From assembly GCF_900115715.1 (NCBI RefSeq), contig NZ_FOXM01000001.1:400454-464453 (forward strand): a DNA stretch of 64,000 nt, in the 5' to 3' direction. Origin of the DNA: Geopseudomonas sagittaria (GTDB taxonomy: Bacteria; Pseudomonadota; Gammaproteobacteria; Pseudomonadales; Pseudomonadaceae). Each line of letters begins with the position of its first letter. Within the stretch, counting starts at the first letter, position 1. This document shows positions 19,916 to 28,968 of this stretch, piece after piece. A program made the position numbers and the translations under genes. The notes under the pieces are model-generated. The model saw nothing but the letters and a program-made list of their open reading frames with translations. It did not search any database and had not been told where the DNA came from.

Positions 19916-19946
19916 TTGACCCTGCCCCCATGGCAAGCTCGATCAT
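19916..19946 (+). promoter_or_regulatory. MerR-type promoter and operator of cueR
   Basis: TTGACC (19916-19921), a 19-bp spacer, then GATCAT (19941-19946). The spacer carries a dyad CCCTGCC / GGCAAGCT like the ACCTTGCC...GGCAAGGT operators of CueR. An over-long 19-bp spacer with a central dyad is the signature of MerR-family-controlled promoters. It lies 45 nt before the cueR ATG, suggesting autoregulation. Confidence 0.65.
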
Positions 19947-19990
19947 GGTCATCGATTGCCAACCTATCCCGATCCTGCGGAGAGACCGCC

Positions 19991-20404
19991 ATGAACATCG
20001 GCCAAGCCGCCAGCCAGTCCGGCCTCAGCGCCAAGATGATCCGCCACTACGAAAGCATCGGCCTGCTGCAGCCGGCCGGACGCGGCGACAACGGTTATCG
20101 CCGCTATGCCGAGCAGGATCTGCATCGCCTGACCTTCATCAAGCGCGCCCGCGATCTGGGCTTCTCGCTGGAGGAGATCGGCCGGCTGCTGCAGCTGTGG
20201 CAGGATCGCCAACGCGCCAGTGCCGATGTGAAGGCGCTGGCGCTGCAACATATCGCCACGCTCGAGGGCAAGATCGCCGAGCTGGTCAGCCTGCGCGACA
20301 CCCTCGGCGAACTGGTCGAGCACTGCCAGGGGGACGAGCGTCCGGACTGCCCGATCCTGAAAAGTCTGGAGTGCGGAGCCCATCGCGGCGCACGATGTGA
20401 CTGA
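19991..20404 (+). CDS. cueR: CueR, copper(I)-responsive MerR-family regulator
   Basis: 137 residues. The N-terminal MerR winged helix reads [26 protein letters not shown], followed by the long dimerisation helix. The metal site [13 protein letters not shown] has two cysteines separated by seven residues, the CueR arrangement for a monovalent ion (Cu+, possibly Ag+/Au+). The frame is open far upstream, but the MerR N-terminus fixes the start at 19991. No copA or other copper gene is adjacent, so its targets lie elsewhere. A MerR-type promoter sits immediately upstream. Confidence 0.92.
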   Translation: MNIGQAASQSGLSAKMIRHYESIGLLQPAGRGDNGYRRYAEQDLHRLTFIKRARDLGFSLEEIGRLLQLWQDRQRASADVKALALQHIATLEGKIAELVSLRDTLGELVEHCQGDERPDCPILKSLECGAHRGARCD

Positions 20405-20543
20405 GCCATTGCCGGCGCAACGCCAGCATATAAAGGCCCTGCGAACCGACGGATGCCCGCCGGCTGCGGCATGTCGGCCGACGCAAAGCCCTCTTGCACA
20501 TGTTAAGGTTGGCCCCTGTTCAGCTTTGCCGTGGAACCTGTCC

Positions 20544-21866
20544 ATGCCGAATCCCATCGCCGGGCGTCAGCCGCGCCATCGTCTGCTCGGCAGCTGTGCG
20601 CTGTTGCTGACTCTGGTACAGCTCAGTGCCTGTGCCGAGCCCCCCGCCAACCGCATCGAGCTGGCGGCGCCCAAGGTCGCCACCGCGGCGCCTGCGCTGT
20701 CGCAGACCATCGCTGCGCCGGCTGCTCCCGTGGTGCAGTTGAGTTTCAGCGAATGGCGTGATGCCTTCCGCCGCGAGGCCCTGGCTGCCGGCATCCAGGC
20801 CGGCACCTTCGAGCGCGCCTTTGCCGGCGTGGTCCCCGATCCGGCGGTGATCCGCGCCGACCAGAGCCAGCCGGAGTTTGCCCGGCCGGTGTGGGAATAC
20901 CTCGACAGTGCCGTTTCCGCCCTGCGCGTGCACCGCGGCCAGCGCCTGCTCGCCGAGCATGCCGCGACCCTGCACGCCATCGAGCAGCGCTATGGCGTGG
21001 ATCGTCACACCCTGGTGGCGATCTGGGGCATGGAGAGCAACTTCGGCAGCAACATGGGCAACATGAACGTGATCCGCTCGCTGGCCACCCTCGCTCACGA
21101 GGGCCGCCGGCCGCAGTTCGCCCACGACCAACTGCTCGCCGCCCTGACGATCCTCGAGCAGGGCGACGTGCAGGCGCGCAACATGCTGGGCTCCTGGGCC
21201 GGGGCGATGGGCCAGACCCAGTTCATCCCGACCACCTACCAGAGCTACGCGGTCGACTTCGACGGCGACGGCCGCCGCGACATCTGGGAGTCCACGCCCG
21301 ACGCGCTGGCCTCCACCGCCAACTACCTGAGCGCCTCCGGCTGGAAGAGCGGGCAGCGCTGGGGCATGGAAGTACGTCTGCCGAAGGACTTCGACTACGC
21401 ACTGGCCGACCCGGATCAGCGCAAGTCGCTGGGCGAATGGCTGCGCCTCGGCGTGCGCCCGCAGCATCCTTACAACACCGTGCGCGACGACAGCCAGATG
21501 GCCGCGCTGCTGCTGCCGGCCGGGCATCGCGGCCCGGCGTTCCTGGTCATGGACAACTTCCGCAGCATCCTCAAGTACAACAACTCGACCGCCTACGCGC
21601 TGGCCATCAGCCTGCTCGGCGAGCGCTTCCACGGTGGCGGGCAGGTGCTGGCCAACTGGCCGCGCAACGAACGGCCGCTGTCGCGCAGCGAGCGCATCGA
21701 GCTGCAGGAGCGCCTGGTCCAGCGCGGCTTCGATCCGGGCGTGCCGGACGGCATCATCGGCGCCAACACCCGCCGCGCGGTACGCGCCAGCCAGCAGCAG
21801 CTCGGCTGGCCGGCCGATGGCCATCCGAGCTATCGCTTGCTGGAGCAGTTGCGCCAGCTGCCGTGA
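20544..21866 (+). CDS. Lytic murein transglycosylase with peptidoglycan-binding domain
   Basis: 440 residues from ATG 20544 (MPNPIAGRQPRHRLLGSCAL). A signal sequence with LVQLSACAE resembles a lipobox (LSAC), so it may be an outer-membrane lipoprotein. The MltB-type (SLT_2) domain contains WGMESNFGSNMGNMNVIRSL with the catalytic Glu, and GAMGQTQFIPTTYQSYAVDFDGDGRRDIW. The C-terminal 60 residues are a PG_binding_1 domain (LQERLVQRGFDPGVPDGIIGANTRRAV). It cleaves glycan strands to anhydromuropeptides in the periplasm. It is followed by a perfect terminator and is monocistronic. Exact Mlt subfamily not assigned. Confidence 0.9.
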   Translation: MPNPIAGRQPRHRLLGSCALLLTLVQLSACAEPPANRIELAAPKVATAAPALSQTIAAPAAPVVQLSFSEWRDAFRREALAAGIQAGTFERAFAGVVPDPAVIRADQSQPEFARPVWEYLDSAVSALRVHRGQRLLAEHAATLHAIEQRYGVDRHTLVAIWGMESNFGSNMGNMNVIRSLATLAHEGRRPQFAHDQLLAALTILEQGDVQARNMLGSWAGAMGQTQFIPTTYQSYAVDFDGDGRRDIWESTPDALASTANYLSASGWKSGQRWGMEVRLPKDFDYALADPDQRKSLGEWLRLGVRPQHPYNTVRDDSQMAALLLPAGHRGPAFLVMDNFRSILKYNNSTAYALAISLLGERFHGGGQVLANWPRNERPLSRSERIELQERLVQRGFDPGVPDGIIGANTRRAVRASQQQLGWPADGHPSYRLLEQLRQLP

Positions 21867-21881
21867 ACGGCACGCAGCAAC

Positions 21882-21915
21882 AAGAAGGGCGACCCGCGGG
21901 TCGCCCTTCTTGTTT
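21882..21915 (+). terminator. Perfect 30-nt palindromic terminator
   Basis: AAGAAGGGCGACCCG followed directly by its exact reverse complement (21882-21911), then TGTTT. It lies 15 nt after the transglycosylase stop and may terminate in both directions. Confidence 0.85.
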
Positions 21916-21971
21916 ACGGCCAGCGCCTCACACCTCAAGCACTTTGGCAGAAGGCCCGCCCCCGGGGCGAT

Positions 21972-22027
21972 GCTCTTTGCCCCGGGCGGTCCTGCGGCCC
22001 GCATCGCCGCGAGGTCGCGCCTCCTAC
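21972..22027. repeat. REP-like repeat, copy B
   Basis: The core at 21991-22027 (CCTGCGGCCCGCATCGCC...CTCCTAC, 37 nt) is nearly identical to 34207-34243, and the preceding CTTTGCC...GG is shared too. It sits between the transglycosylase terminator and the end of hemH. There is no coding capacity. Extragenic position and repetition suggest a REP-type element. Confidence 0.75.
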
Positions 22028-22046
22028 AGACGTGGGCTTTACCCCC

Positions 22047-23072
22047 TCACAACGCCCTGGGCGTGCGCTCGCACAACTTGACCAGCGCCGTCACCCACTG
22101 CGGATGGTCGTTGAGGCACGGCACCAGCACCAGCTCCTCGCCGCCGGCCTCGCGGAACTGCTCGCGGCCGCGGTCGCCGATTTCCTCGAGGGTTTCGATG
22201 CAGTCGGCGACGAAGGCCGGGCACATCACCAGCAGCTTCTTCACCCCGCGCCTGGCCAGCGCCTCGAGGGTCTCTTCGGTGTAGGGCTCGATCCACTTGG
22301 CGCGGCCCAGGCGCGACTGGAAGGACAGCGACCACTGGTCGTCGGTCAAGCCAGCCTGCTCGGCAAAGCCGCTGCTGGTGCGCAGGCACTGGGCGCGGTA
22401 GCAGCTGTCGAGCACCGTGCCGGTGGCATGCAGGCAGCAGTCTTCGGCCTTCAGGCAGTGCGCGCCGGTCGGGTCGCTCTTGTGCAGATGACGCTCGGGC
22501 AGGCCGTGGTAGCTGAGCAGCAGGTGGTCGAAGCCCTCCTGCAGATACGGCCGCGCACTCTCGGCCAGCGCCGCGAGGTATTCGGGCTGGTCGTAGAACG
22601 GCGGCAGCACGTCGATCGCGAAGGGCAGGTCGCGGGCACGCTGCACGCGCCGGGCCTCCTCCACCACGGTGGTCACCGTGCTGTCGGCGAACTGCGGGTA
22701 CAGCGGCGCAAGAGTCACCCGGCTGACGCCGGACTTGGCCAGACGCTGCAGGACCGTGTCGATGGACGGCTCGCCGTAGCGCATCGCCAGTTCCACCGGC
22801 CCCCGGCTCCACTGCTCGGCGACCTTCTGCTGCAGGCGCTGGCTGAGCACCACCAGCGGCGAGCCGTCTTCCCACCAGATCGAACGATAGGCCTCGGCCG
22901 AGGCGGCCGGGCGCTTGATCAGGATCATCGCCACGATCAGCCGGCGCAGCGGCCAGGGCAGGTCGATGACGTAGGGGTCCATGAGGAACTGGTTGAGGTA
23001 GCGGCGCACGTCGGCCACTTCGGTGGAGGCTGGCGAGCCCAGGTTGACCAGCAGCAGCGCGTGATCGGTCAT
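22047..23072 (-). CDS. hemH: Ferrochelatase
   Basis: 341 residues, [29 protein letters not shown]. It inserts Fe2+ into protoporphyrin IX, the last step of haem synthesis, at the cytoplasmic side of the inner membrane. The conserved [12 protein letters not shown] contains the catalytic His, and [29 protein letters not shown] contains the conserved Glu-rich C-terminal motif. Extra cysteines ([20 protein letters not shown]) are noticeable. It is preceded by the TIGR01777 gene with a 12-nt gap. Its position beside the photolyase/LitR cluster is meaningful because it removes photosensitising protoporphyrin. Confidence 0.95.
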   Translation of the reverse strand: MTDHALLLVNLGSPASTEVADVRRYLNQFLMDPYVIDLPWPLRRLIVAMILIKRPAASAEAYRSIWWEDGSPLVVLSQRLQQKVAEQWSRGPVELAMRYGEPSIDTVLQRLAKSGVSRVTLAPLYPQFADSTVTTVVEEARRVQRARDLPFAIDVLPPFYDQPEYLAALAESARPYLQEGFDHLLLSYHGLPERHLHKSDPTGAHCLKAEDCCLHATGTVLDSCYRAQCLRTSSGFAEQAGLTDDQWSLSFQSRLGRAKWIEPYTEETLEALARRGVKKLLVMCPAFVADCIETLEEIGDRGREQFREAGGEELVLVPCLNDHPQWVTALVKLCERTPRAL

Positions 23073-23084
23073 GCAATGTCCTTG

Positions 23085-23987
23085 TCAGTGACGACCCAGC
23101 AGATCGGCCAGCGCCGCCTCCAGGTCGGGAAAACGAAATTGGTAGCCGGCATCCAGGGTGCGTCGGGGCTGCAGGTGCTGGCCGCCGAGCAGCAGATCGG
23201 ACATCTCGCCGAGCGCCAGGCGCAGCACGCAGGCCGGCGCCGGCAGCAGTGCCGGGCGGCGCAGCACGCGCCCCAGGGTACGGGCGAACTCGGCGTTGCG
23301 CACCGCATTCGGCGCGCAGGCATTATAGGGACCGCGGCATTCCTCGTGCTGCAGCAGGAAGTCGATCAGGTGGACCTCGTCCTCTATATGGATCCACGGC
23401 ATCCACTGCCGGCCGCTGCCCATGCGTCCGCCGAGGCCGAGGCGGAACGGCGGCAGCAGGCGCGCCAGCATGCCGGCATCGCGCGCCAGCACCGGGGCGG
23501 TGCGCACCAGCACCACGCGGATGCCCAGCTCCTCGGCGCGCAGCGCGGCCTCCTCCCAGGCGAAGCACAGTTCGCTGGCGAAATCCTCGCTGCCCGCGGG
23601 GCTGTCCTCGTCGAGACGACGCTCGCCGCCGTCGCCGTACCAGCCCACCGCCGAGCCGGACACCAGCACCCGCGGCTTGAGCGGGCGGCTGGCCAGCCAG
23701 TCGACCAGCTGGCGGGTCAGATCGATGCGGCTGTCCCAGAGCAACTGGCGCCGCTTGGTGGTCCACGGCCGGTCGGCGATCGGCGCGCCGGCCAGGTTGA
23801 CCACCGCGTCCAGCGCCTCGCCGGCCTCCAGCTCGTCGAGGCGGCCGATACCCCGCGCCCCGCTGCACAGCTTCGCCACCTTCTCGGGGCTGCGACTCCA
23901 GACCACCAGTTGATGTCCTTGCGCCGCCCACAGGCGACACAGCGCGCGGCCAATCAGGCCAGTGCCGCCGGTCAGCAGAATCCGCAT
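23085..23987 (-). CDS. TIGR01777-family NAD(P)-dependent epimerase-like protein
   Basis: 300 residues from ATG 23985-23987 (MRILLTGGTGLIGRALCRLW), preceded by GGAGAT. The N-terminal GGTGLIG is the dinucleotide-binding Gly motif of extended SDRs. The body has VVNLAGAPIADRPWT and VSGSAVGWYGDGGERRLDE, typical of the YfcH/SDR39U1 group, and the C-terminus has the DUF1731-like RRTLDAGYQFRFPDLEAAL. Its substrate is unknown. It probably forms an operon with hemH and faces the light-response cluster across a 195-bp intergenic region carrying a LitR-type operator. Confidence 0.88.
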   Translation of the reverse strand: MRILLTGGTGLIGRALCRLWAAQGHQLVVWSRSPEKVAKLCSGARGIGRLDELEAGEALDAVVNLAGAPIADRPWTTKRRQLLWDSRIDLTRQLVDWLASRPLKPRVLVSGSAVGWYGDGGERRLDEDSPAGSEDFASELCFAWEEAALRAEELGIRVVLVRTAPVLARDAGMLARLLPPFRLGLGGRMGSGRQWMPWIHIEDEVHLIDFLLQHEECRGPYNACAPNAVRNAEFARTLGRVLRRPALLPAPACVLRLALGEMSDLLLGGQHLQPRRTLDAGYQFRFPDLEAALADLLGRH

Positions 23988-24094
23988 CGAGGTATCTCCG
24001 GGTCGTTGGGCATGCGTCAGTTCACAGTCTGGTCCACACTGCAATTACCGGCCAGGCCAACGTGGCCTGTGAACAATCCGGGTTCATGGCTGGA

Positions 24095-24146
24095 TTGGAC
24101 CAGAAGATTCTGTACAATTCAATGATGATGTATAAGTTTGGTCCAA
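24095..24146. promoter_or_regulatory. LitR-type direct repeat flanked by TTGGACCA/TGGTCCAA arms
   Basis: TGTACA (24111-24116), exactly 12 nt, then TGTATA (24129-24134), which matches the T(G/A)TACA-N12-T(G/A)TACA class II LitR motif recalled from P. putida apart from one base. It is bracketed by an inverted pair TTGGACCA (24095-24102) and TGGTCCAA (24139-24146), and a third TGGTCCA lies at 24030-24036. It lies in the divergent region between the TIGR01777-hemH pair and the FAD oxidoreductase gene. Confidence 0.6.
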
Positions 24147-24173
24147 GGATTAGCCTGTAGTCTCAGCATTTGA

Positions 24174-25178
<1,005 letters not shown>

Positions 25179-25185
25179 GCCGGCC

Positions 25186-25401
25186 ATGCAGCGGATCAAC
25201 CCCGCCAAGCTGCACCTCTCCAAGTGGACGGCAGTGCAGCCGGTCAATCGCGAGAAGCACTTCCTGGTCACCGAACTGTACCGTGACGAGGAAGGCGTGG
25301 TGCTGGCCATCGAACTGCAGGCGGTGCTCACCGGCCGCAGCCAACGCTGCGACTGGCGCACTTTGAAGGACGCCAGCCACTGGCGGATGGGCTGGCACTG
25401 A
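25186..25401 (+). CDS. Small Trp-rich protein (TIGR02450 family)
   Basis: 71 residues. The N-terminus MQRINPAKLHLSKWTAVQP is the family hallmark, with the conserved tail CDWRTLKDASHWRMGWH; four Trp and a compact basic/acidic pattern. Function is unknown. It is commonly found near photolyase or LitR genes in gammaproteobacteria, which fits here. It sits 7 nt after the FAD oxidoreductase gene and is presumably co-transcribed with it. Confidence 0.8.
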   Translation: MQRINPAKLHLSKWTAVQPVNREKHFLVTELYRDEEGVVLAIELQAVLTGRSQRCDWRTLKDASHWRMGWH

Positions 25402-25444
25402 CCGCGCCGTCGCGCCCTTGATCGCCACAAATCATTACAAAAGC

Positions 25445-25541
25445 TGTACAAAGTATTTGACCTGTACAACACATGCCCTATGATGAGGCTGTGTTGTACA
25501 GAAATCACTGCTTGTACAGGTTGCGCCCGCGCTGCTGTACA
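25445..25541 (+). promoter_or_regulatory. LitR-type operator array with promoter
   Basis: Five TGTACA boxes at 25445-25450, 25463-25468, 25495-25500, 25513-25518 and 25536-25541. The first two and the second two are each separated by exactly 12 nt, the recalled T(G/A)TACA-N12-T(G/A)TACA motif of class II LitR. A near-consensus promoter, TTGACC (25457-25462), 16-bp spacer, TATGAT (25479-25484), overlaps the first pair, and the second pair lies about at the transcription start. This geometry fits dark repression relieved by light. It serves the operon starting at 25564. Confidence 0.75.
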
Positions 25542-25563
25542 AGCCGCAGCCCAGGTGCCCGCC

Positions 25564-26523
25564 ATGACCGCCGCCCAGCCACCCCGCCTCAAACTCGCCA
25601 TCAGCGCCTGCCTGCTCGGCAACGAGGTGCGCTACAACGGCGGCCACAAGCAGTCGCAGCTGTGCAGCCAGACCCTGGCGCGCTACTTCGACTTCCAGCC
25701 ACTCTGCCCGGAAATGGCCATCGGCCTGGGCGCCCCGCGCGAGCCGATCCGCCTGGTCGGCGATGCCCAGGCGCCGCGCGCGGTCGGCACCGTCACCCGC
25801 ACCCTCGACGTCACCGAGGCGCTGGTCGGCTACGGCGAGCGCATGGCCAGCCAGCTTGCCGACATCAGCGGGCTGATCGTCATGCAGAAGTCGCCGTCCT
25901 GCGGCATGGAACGGGTCAAGGTCTACCAGGACGACGGCCGCCCGGCCGAGAAGGGCCAGGGCCTGTTCACCGCGACCATCGCCCGCCTGCGCCCGGAGTT
26001 GCCGATCGAGGAAGACGGCCGCCTCAACGATCCGGTGCTGCGCGAGAACTTCATCGCCCGCGTCTATGCCTACGGCGACTGGCAGCGCCTGTGCGCCGAG
26101 GGCCTGACCCGCAAGGCGATCATCGCCTTCCACTCGCGGCACAAGTACCTGCTGATGGCCCACAACCCGCTCAAGTACCGCGAGCTGGGTCGCCTGCTGG
26201 CCGGCATCGGCGAGCACGATCCCGCCGAGCTGGGCCCGCGCTACTTCAGCGCGCTGATGGCGGCGCTGCAGAAGTGCGCCACCCGCGGCACCCACGCCAA
26301 CGTCCTGCAGCACCTGTCCGGCTACCTGCGCCGCGCCCTGCCCAGCGAGGAGCGCCGCGAGATCCAGCAGCTGATCGAGCAGTACCGCGCAGGCACGGTG
26401 CCGCTGGTGGTGCCGCTGACCCTGCTCAAGTACCACTTCCGCCGCCACCCGGACCGCTACATCGCGCTGCAGGCGTACATGCAGCCGCACCCGCATGAAC
26501 TCGGCCTGCGCAACGCGATATGA
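25564..26523 (+). CDS. DUF523/DUF1722 (YbgA-like) protein
   Basis: 319 residues from ATG 25564 (MTAAQPPRLKLAISACLLGNEVRYNGGHK). The N-terminal DUF523 part has a conserved Cys in ISACLLG and a second in MQKSPSCGMERVKVY. The C-terminal DUF1722 part has FHSRHKYLLMAHNP and YLRRALPSEERREIQQLIEQYRAG. An earlier in-frame ATG at 25480 would fall inside the promoter/operator array, so I chose the later start. Family function is unsettled (homologues sit beside photolyase in many bacteria). It overlaps or abuts the LitR-like regulator gene. Confidence 0.85.
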   Translation: MTAAQPPRLKLAISACLLGNEVRYNGGHKQSQLCSQTLARYFDFQPLCPEMAIGLGAPREPIRLVGDAQAPRAVGTVTRTLDVTEALVGYGERMASQLADISGLIVMQKSPSCGMERVKVYQDDGRPAEKGQGLFTATIARLRPELPIEEDGRLNDPVLRENFIARVYAYGDWQRLCAEGLTRKAIIAFHSRHKYLLMAHNPLKYRELGRLLAGIGEHDPAELGPRYFSALMAALQKCATRGTHANVLQHLSGYLRRALPSEERREIQQLIEQYRAGTVPLVVPLTLLKYHFRRHPDRYIALQAYMQPHPHELGLRNAI

Positions 26524-26537
26524 ACGGAGCACCGGCC

Positions 26538-27503
26538 ATGCACGACCACTCGCCCCAGCCCCTCCCTGAAGGCCCACTCGCCGAGGACGCCGCGCTGACG
26601 CCCGAGCAGCAGGCCGAAGGCTGGCTGCCGATCCGCGAGGTGGCGCGGCAGACCGGGGTCAACCCGGTGACCCTGCGCGCCTGGGAGCGCCGCTACGGCC
26701 TGATCGTGCCGCAGCGCACCAGCAAGGGCCACCGCCTGTATGGTCAGGCGCACGTCGAGCGCATCCAGGCGATCCTCACCTGGCTCAACCGCGGCGTGGC
26801 GGTCAGCCAGATCCGCGACCTGCTCGACCACGACGCGCCGCCCGCCGGCAGCGCCGACGGGCCTTGGGACGCCCTGCGCGGCGAGCTGCTCGAGGCCGTC
26901 GCCACGCTGGCCGAGCGCCGCCTCGACGATGCCTACAACCGCGCCCTGGCGCTGTATCCGCCGCAGCCGCTGTGCCGCCACCTGCTGCTGCCGCTGCTCG
27001 CCGAGCTGGAGCAGCGCTGGCAGGGTCAGTTCGGCGCGGCGCTGGAGCGGGTGTTCGTCCGCTCCTGGCTGCGCAGCCGGCTCGGCGCACGGGTCTACCA
27101 CAACAACCGCCAGCTGCAGGGCGCCCCGCTGCTGCTCGCCAACCTGTCGGAACTGCCGATGGAACCCGGCCTGTGGCTGTGCGCCTGGCTGCTCAGCGAC
27201 AGCCAGTGCCCGGTCGAGGTGCTCGACTGGACGGTGCCGGCGGGCGAGCTGAGCCTGGCCGTCGAGCGCCTGCAGCCACGCGCCGTGCTGCTGTATTCCA
27301 GCCAGGCGCTGGACAGCCAGCAGCTGCGCCGCCAGCTGCCGCGCCTGCATGCCGGCTGTGGCGTGCCGCTGCTGCTGGCCGGACCAGCCGCGCAGATCCA
27401 CCGCGACGAGCTGGCCGCCCTCGAGCGCCTGGCGCTGGTCGACTCGCCGCTCGACGCCCACCACTACCTGCACCAGCGCGGCCTGTTCGCCGCCGCCTCC
27501 TGA
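26538..27503 (+). CDS. LitR-like MerR-family light-response regulator (class II)
   Basis: 321 residues from ATG 26538, which has CGGAGC upstream. An ATG at 26520 overlapping the previous stop as ATGA is an alternative. The MerR HTH reads WLPIREVARQTGVNPVTLRAWERRYGL...RLYGQAHVERIQAILTWLNRGVAVSQIRDLL, the CarH/LitR type. The C-terminal domain lacks the D-x-H-x-x-G cobalamin motif, so it should not sense light through B12 itself. Class II LitR of P. putida is recalled to respond through a partner short-LOV protein, and none is in this window. It likely represses the TGTACA-bearing promoters upstream. Confidence 0.82.
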   Translation: MHDHSPQPLPEGPLAEDAALTPEQQAEGWLPIREVARQTGVNPVTLRAWERRYGLIVPQRTSKGHRLYGQAHVERIQAILTWLNRGVAVSQIRDLLDHDAPPAGSADGPWDALRGELLEAVATLAERRLDDAYNRALALYPPQPLCRHLLLPLLAELEQRWQGQFGAALERVFVRSWLRSRLGARVYHNNRQLQGAPLLLANLSELPMEPGLWLCAWLLSDSQCPVEVLDWTVPAGELSLAVERLQPRAVLLYSSQALDSQQLRRQLPRLHAGCGVPLLLAGPAAQIHRDELAALERLALVDSPLDAHHYLHQRGLFAAAS

Positions 27504-27515
27504 GGATCGAAGCCC

Positions 27516-28952
27516 ATGACCCGCCTCGTCTGGCTGCGCAGCGACCTGCGCGTGCGCGACAACACCGCTCTGGCCGCCGCGGCCGCCGCCGGCAACGGCC
27601 CGCTGCTGGCGGTCTGGCTGATCACGCCGGCGCAGTGGCGAGCCCACGACGACGCGCCGTGCAAGGTCGACTTCTGGCTGCGCAATCTCGCCGAACTCTC
27701 GCGCAATCTCGCGGCGCTGAACATCCCGCTGCTGCTGCGCAGCGCCGAGCGCTGGGACGACGCGCCCGCCGTGCTGCTGCAACTGTGCCGCGAGCACGCC
27801 ATCGAGGCGGTGCACGCCAACGCCGAATACGGCGTGCACGAACAGCGCCGCGACCAGGCGGTGGCCGCCGCCCTGCAGGCTGCCGGCATCGCCTGGCACA
27901 GCCATCTCGACCAGCTGCTGTTCGCCCCCGGCAGCGTGCTGACCAAGAGCGGCGGCTACTTCCAGGTGTTCAGCCAGTTCCGCAAGGTCTGCTATGCGCG
28001 CCTGGCGCAAAGCCTGCCGGCGCTGCAGGCGTTGCCGCGCATCCAGGCGCCGAACGGCATCGCCGGCGATCCCGTGCCGACCGCCATCGACGGCTTCCCC
28101 ACGCCCAGCCAGAGCCTGCGCCAGCTGTGGCCGGCCGGCGAGGCGGCGGCGCACCGCCAGCTGGCGACCTTCGCCGACCAGCACCTGCAGTGGTACCACA
28201 ACGAGCGCGACTTCCCCGCCAAGCCCGGCACCAGCGGCCTGTCGCCCTACCTGGCCGCTGGCGTGCTGTCGCCGCGCCAGTGCCTGCACGCGGCGCTGGC
28301 GGTCAACGGCGGCGAGTTCGCCGACGGCAATCCCGGGGTGGTCACCTGGATCAGCGAGCTGCTGTGGCGCGAGTTCTACAAGCACATCCTGGTCGGCTAC
28401 CCGCGCGTTTCGATGGGCCGCGCCTTCCGCCGCGAGACCGAAGCGCTGGCCTGGCGCGATGCGCCGGAAGATCTGGAGGCCTGGCAGCAGGGCCGCACCG
28501 GCATTCCCATCGTCGATGCGGCGATGCGCCAGCTGCTGGCCACCGGCTGGATGCACAACCGCCTGCGCATGGTCGTCGCCATGTTCCTGACCAAGAACCT
28601 GTTGATCGACTGGCGGCACGGCGAGCGCTGGTTCATGCGGCAGCTGATCGACGGCGACCTGGCCGCCAACAACGGCGGCTGGCAGTGGAGCGCCTCCACC
28701 GGCACCGACGCGGCGCCCTACTTCCGCATCTTCAATCCGCTGACCCAAGCGGAGCGCTTCGACCCGGACGGCACCTTCGTCCGCCAGTGGCTGCCCGAGC
28801 TGGCCGGCGTGGACAAGCGCGACATCCACAACCCGGCGGCGCTGGGCGGGCTGTTCGGTCTGCCCAACTACCCGCGGCCGATCGTCGACCTGGCCCGTTC
28901 GCGCGAGCGCGCCCTGGCGGCGTTCAAGGCGCTGGATACGCAGCCCGCCTGA
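27516..28952 (+). CDS. phr: Deoxyribodipyrimidine photolyase
   Basis: 478 residues. The N-terminal alpha/beta antenna domain (MTRLVWLRSDLRVRDNTALA) is of class I CPD photolyases, typically with a methenyl-tetrahydrofolate antenna. The C-terminal FAD domain contains FYKHILVGYPRVSMGRAF, GWMHNRLRMVVAMFLTKNLL and ANNGGWQWSASTGTDAAPYF (about residues 388-407). It uses blue light to split cyclobutane pyrimidine dimers. It lies 12 nt after the LitR-like gene and has GAGGATCG as ribosome site; expression is probably light-induced through the upstream operator array. Confidence 0.94.
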   Translation: MTRLVWLRSDLRVRDNTALAAAAAAGNGPLLAVWLITPAQWRAHDDAPCKVDFWLRNLAELSRNLAALNIPLLLRSAERWDDAPAVLLQLCREHAIEAVHANAEYGVHEQRRDQAVAAALQAAGIAWHSHLDQLLFAPGSVLTKSGGYFQVFSQFRKVCYARLAQSLPALQALPRIQAPNGIAGDPVPTAIDGFPTPSQSLRQLWPAGEAAAHRQLATFADQHLQWYHNERDFPAKPGTSGLSPYLAAGVLSPRQCLHAALAVNGGEFADGNPGVVTWISELLWREFYKHILVGYPRVSMGRAFRRETEALAWRDAPEDLEAWQQGRTGIPIVDAAMRQLLATGWMHNRLRMVVAMFLTKNLLIDWRHGERWFMRQLIDGDLAANNGGWQWSASTGTDAAPYFRIFNPLTQAERFDPDGTFVRQWLPELAGVDKRDIHNPAALGGLFGLPNYPRPIVDLARSRERALAAFKALDTQPA

Positions 28953-28968
28953 GCGGAGGAGCACGACC

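Larger units (their letters stand above)
19504..19990. other. 487-bp flp-cueR divergent intergenic region
   Basis: It holds, from left to right, an 8-bp inverted repeat just upstream of flp (19535-19557), an AT-rich tract with several T-runs (about 19590-19623), a degenerate REP-like fragment (about 19862-19895) and the cueR promoter (19916-19946). No further gene is convincing; the short open frames here lack ribosome sites and coding bias. Confidence 0.6.

Noticed and set aside
20520..22004. 494-codon open frame antisense to the lytic transglycosylase gene
   Set aside because: No motif or ribosome site; the plus strand has catalytic and peptidoglycan-binding motifs and a terminator.
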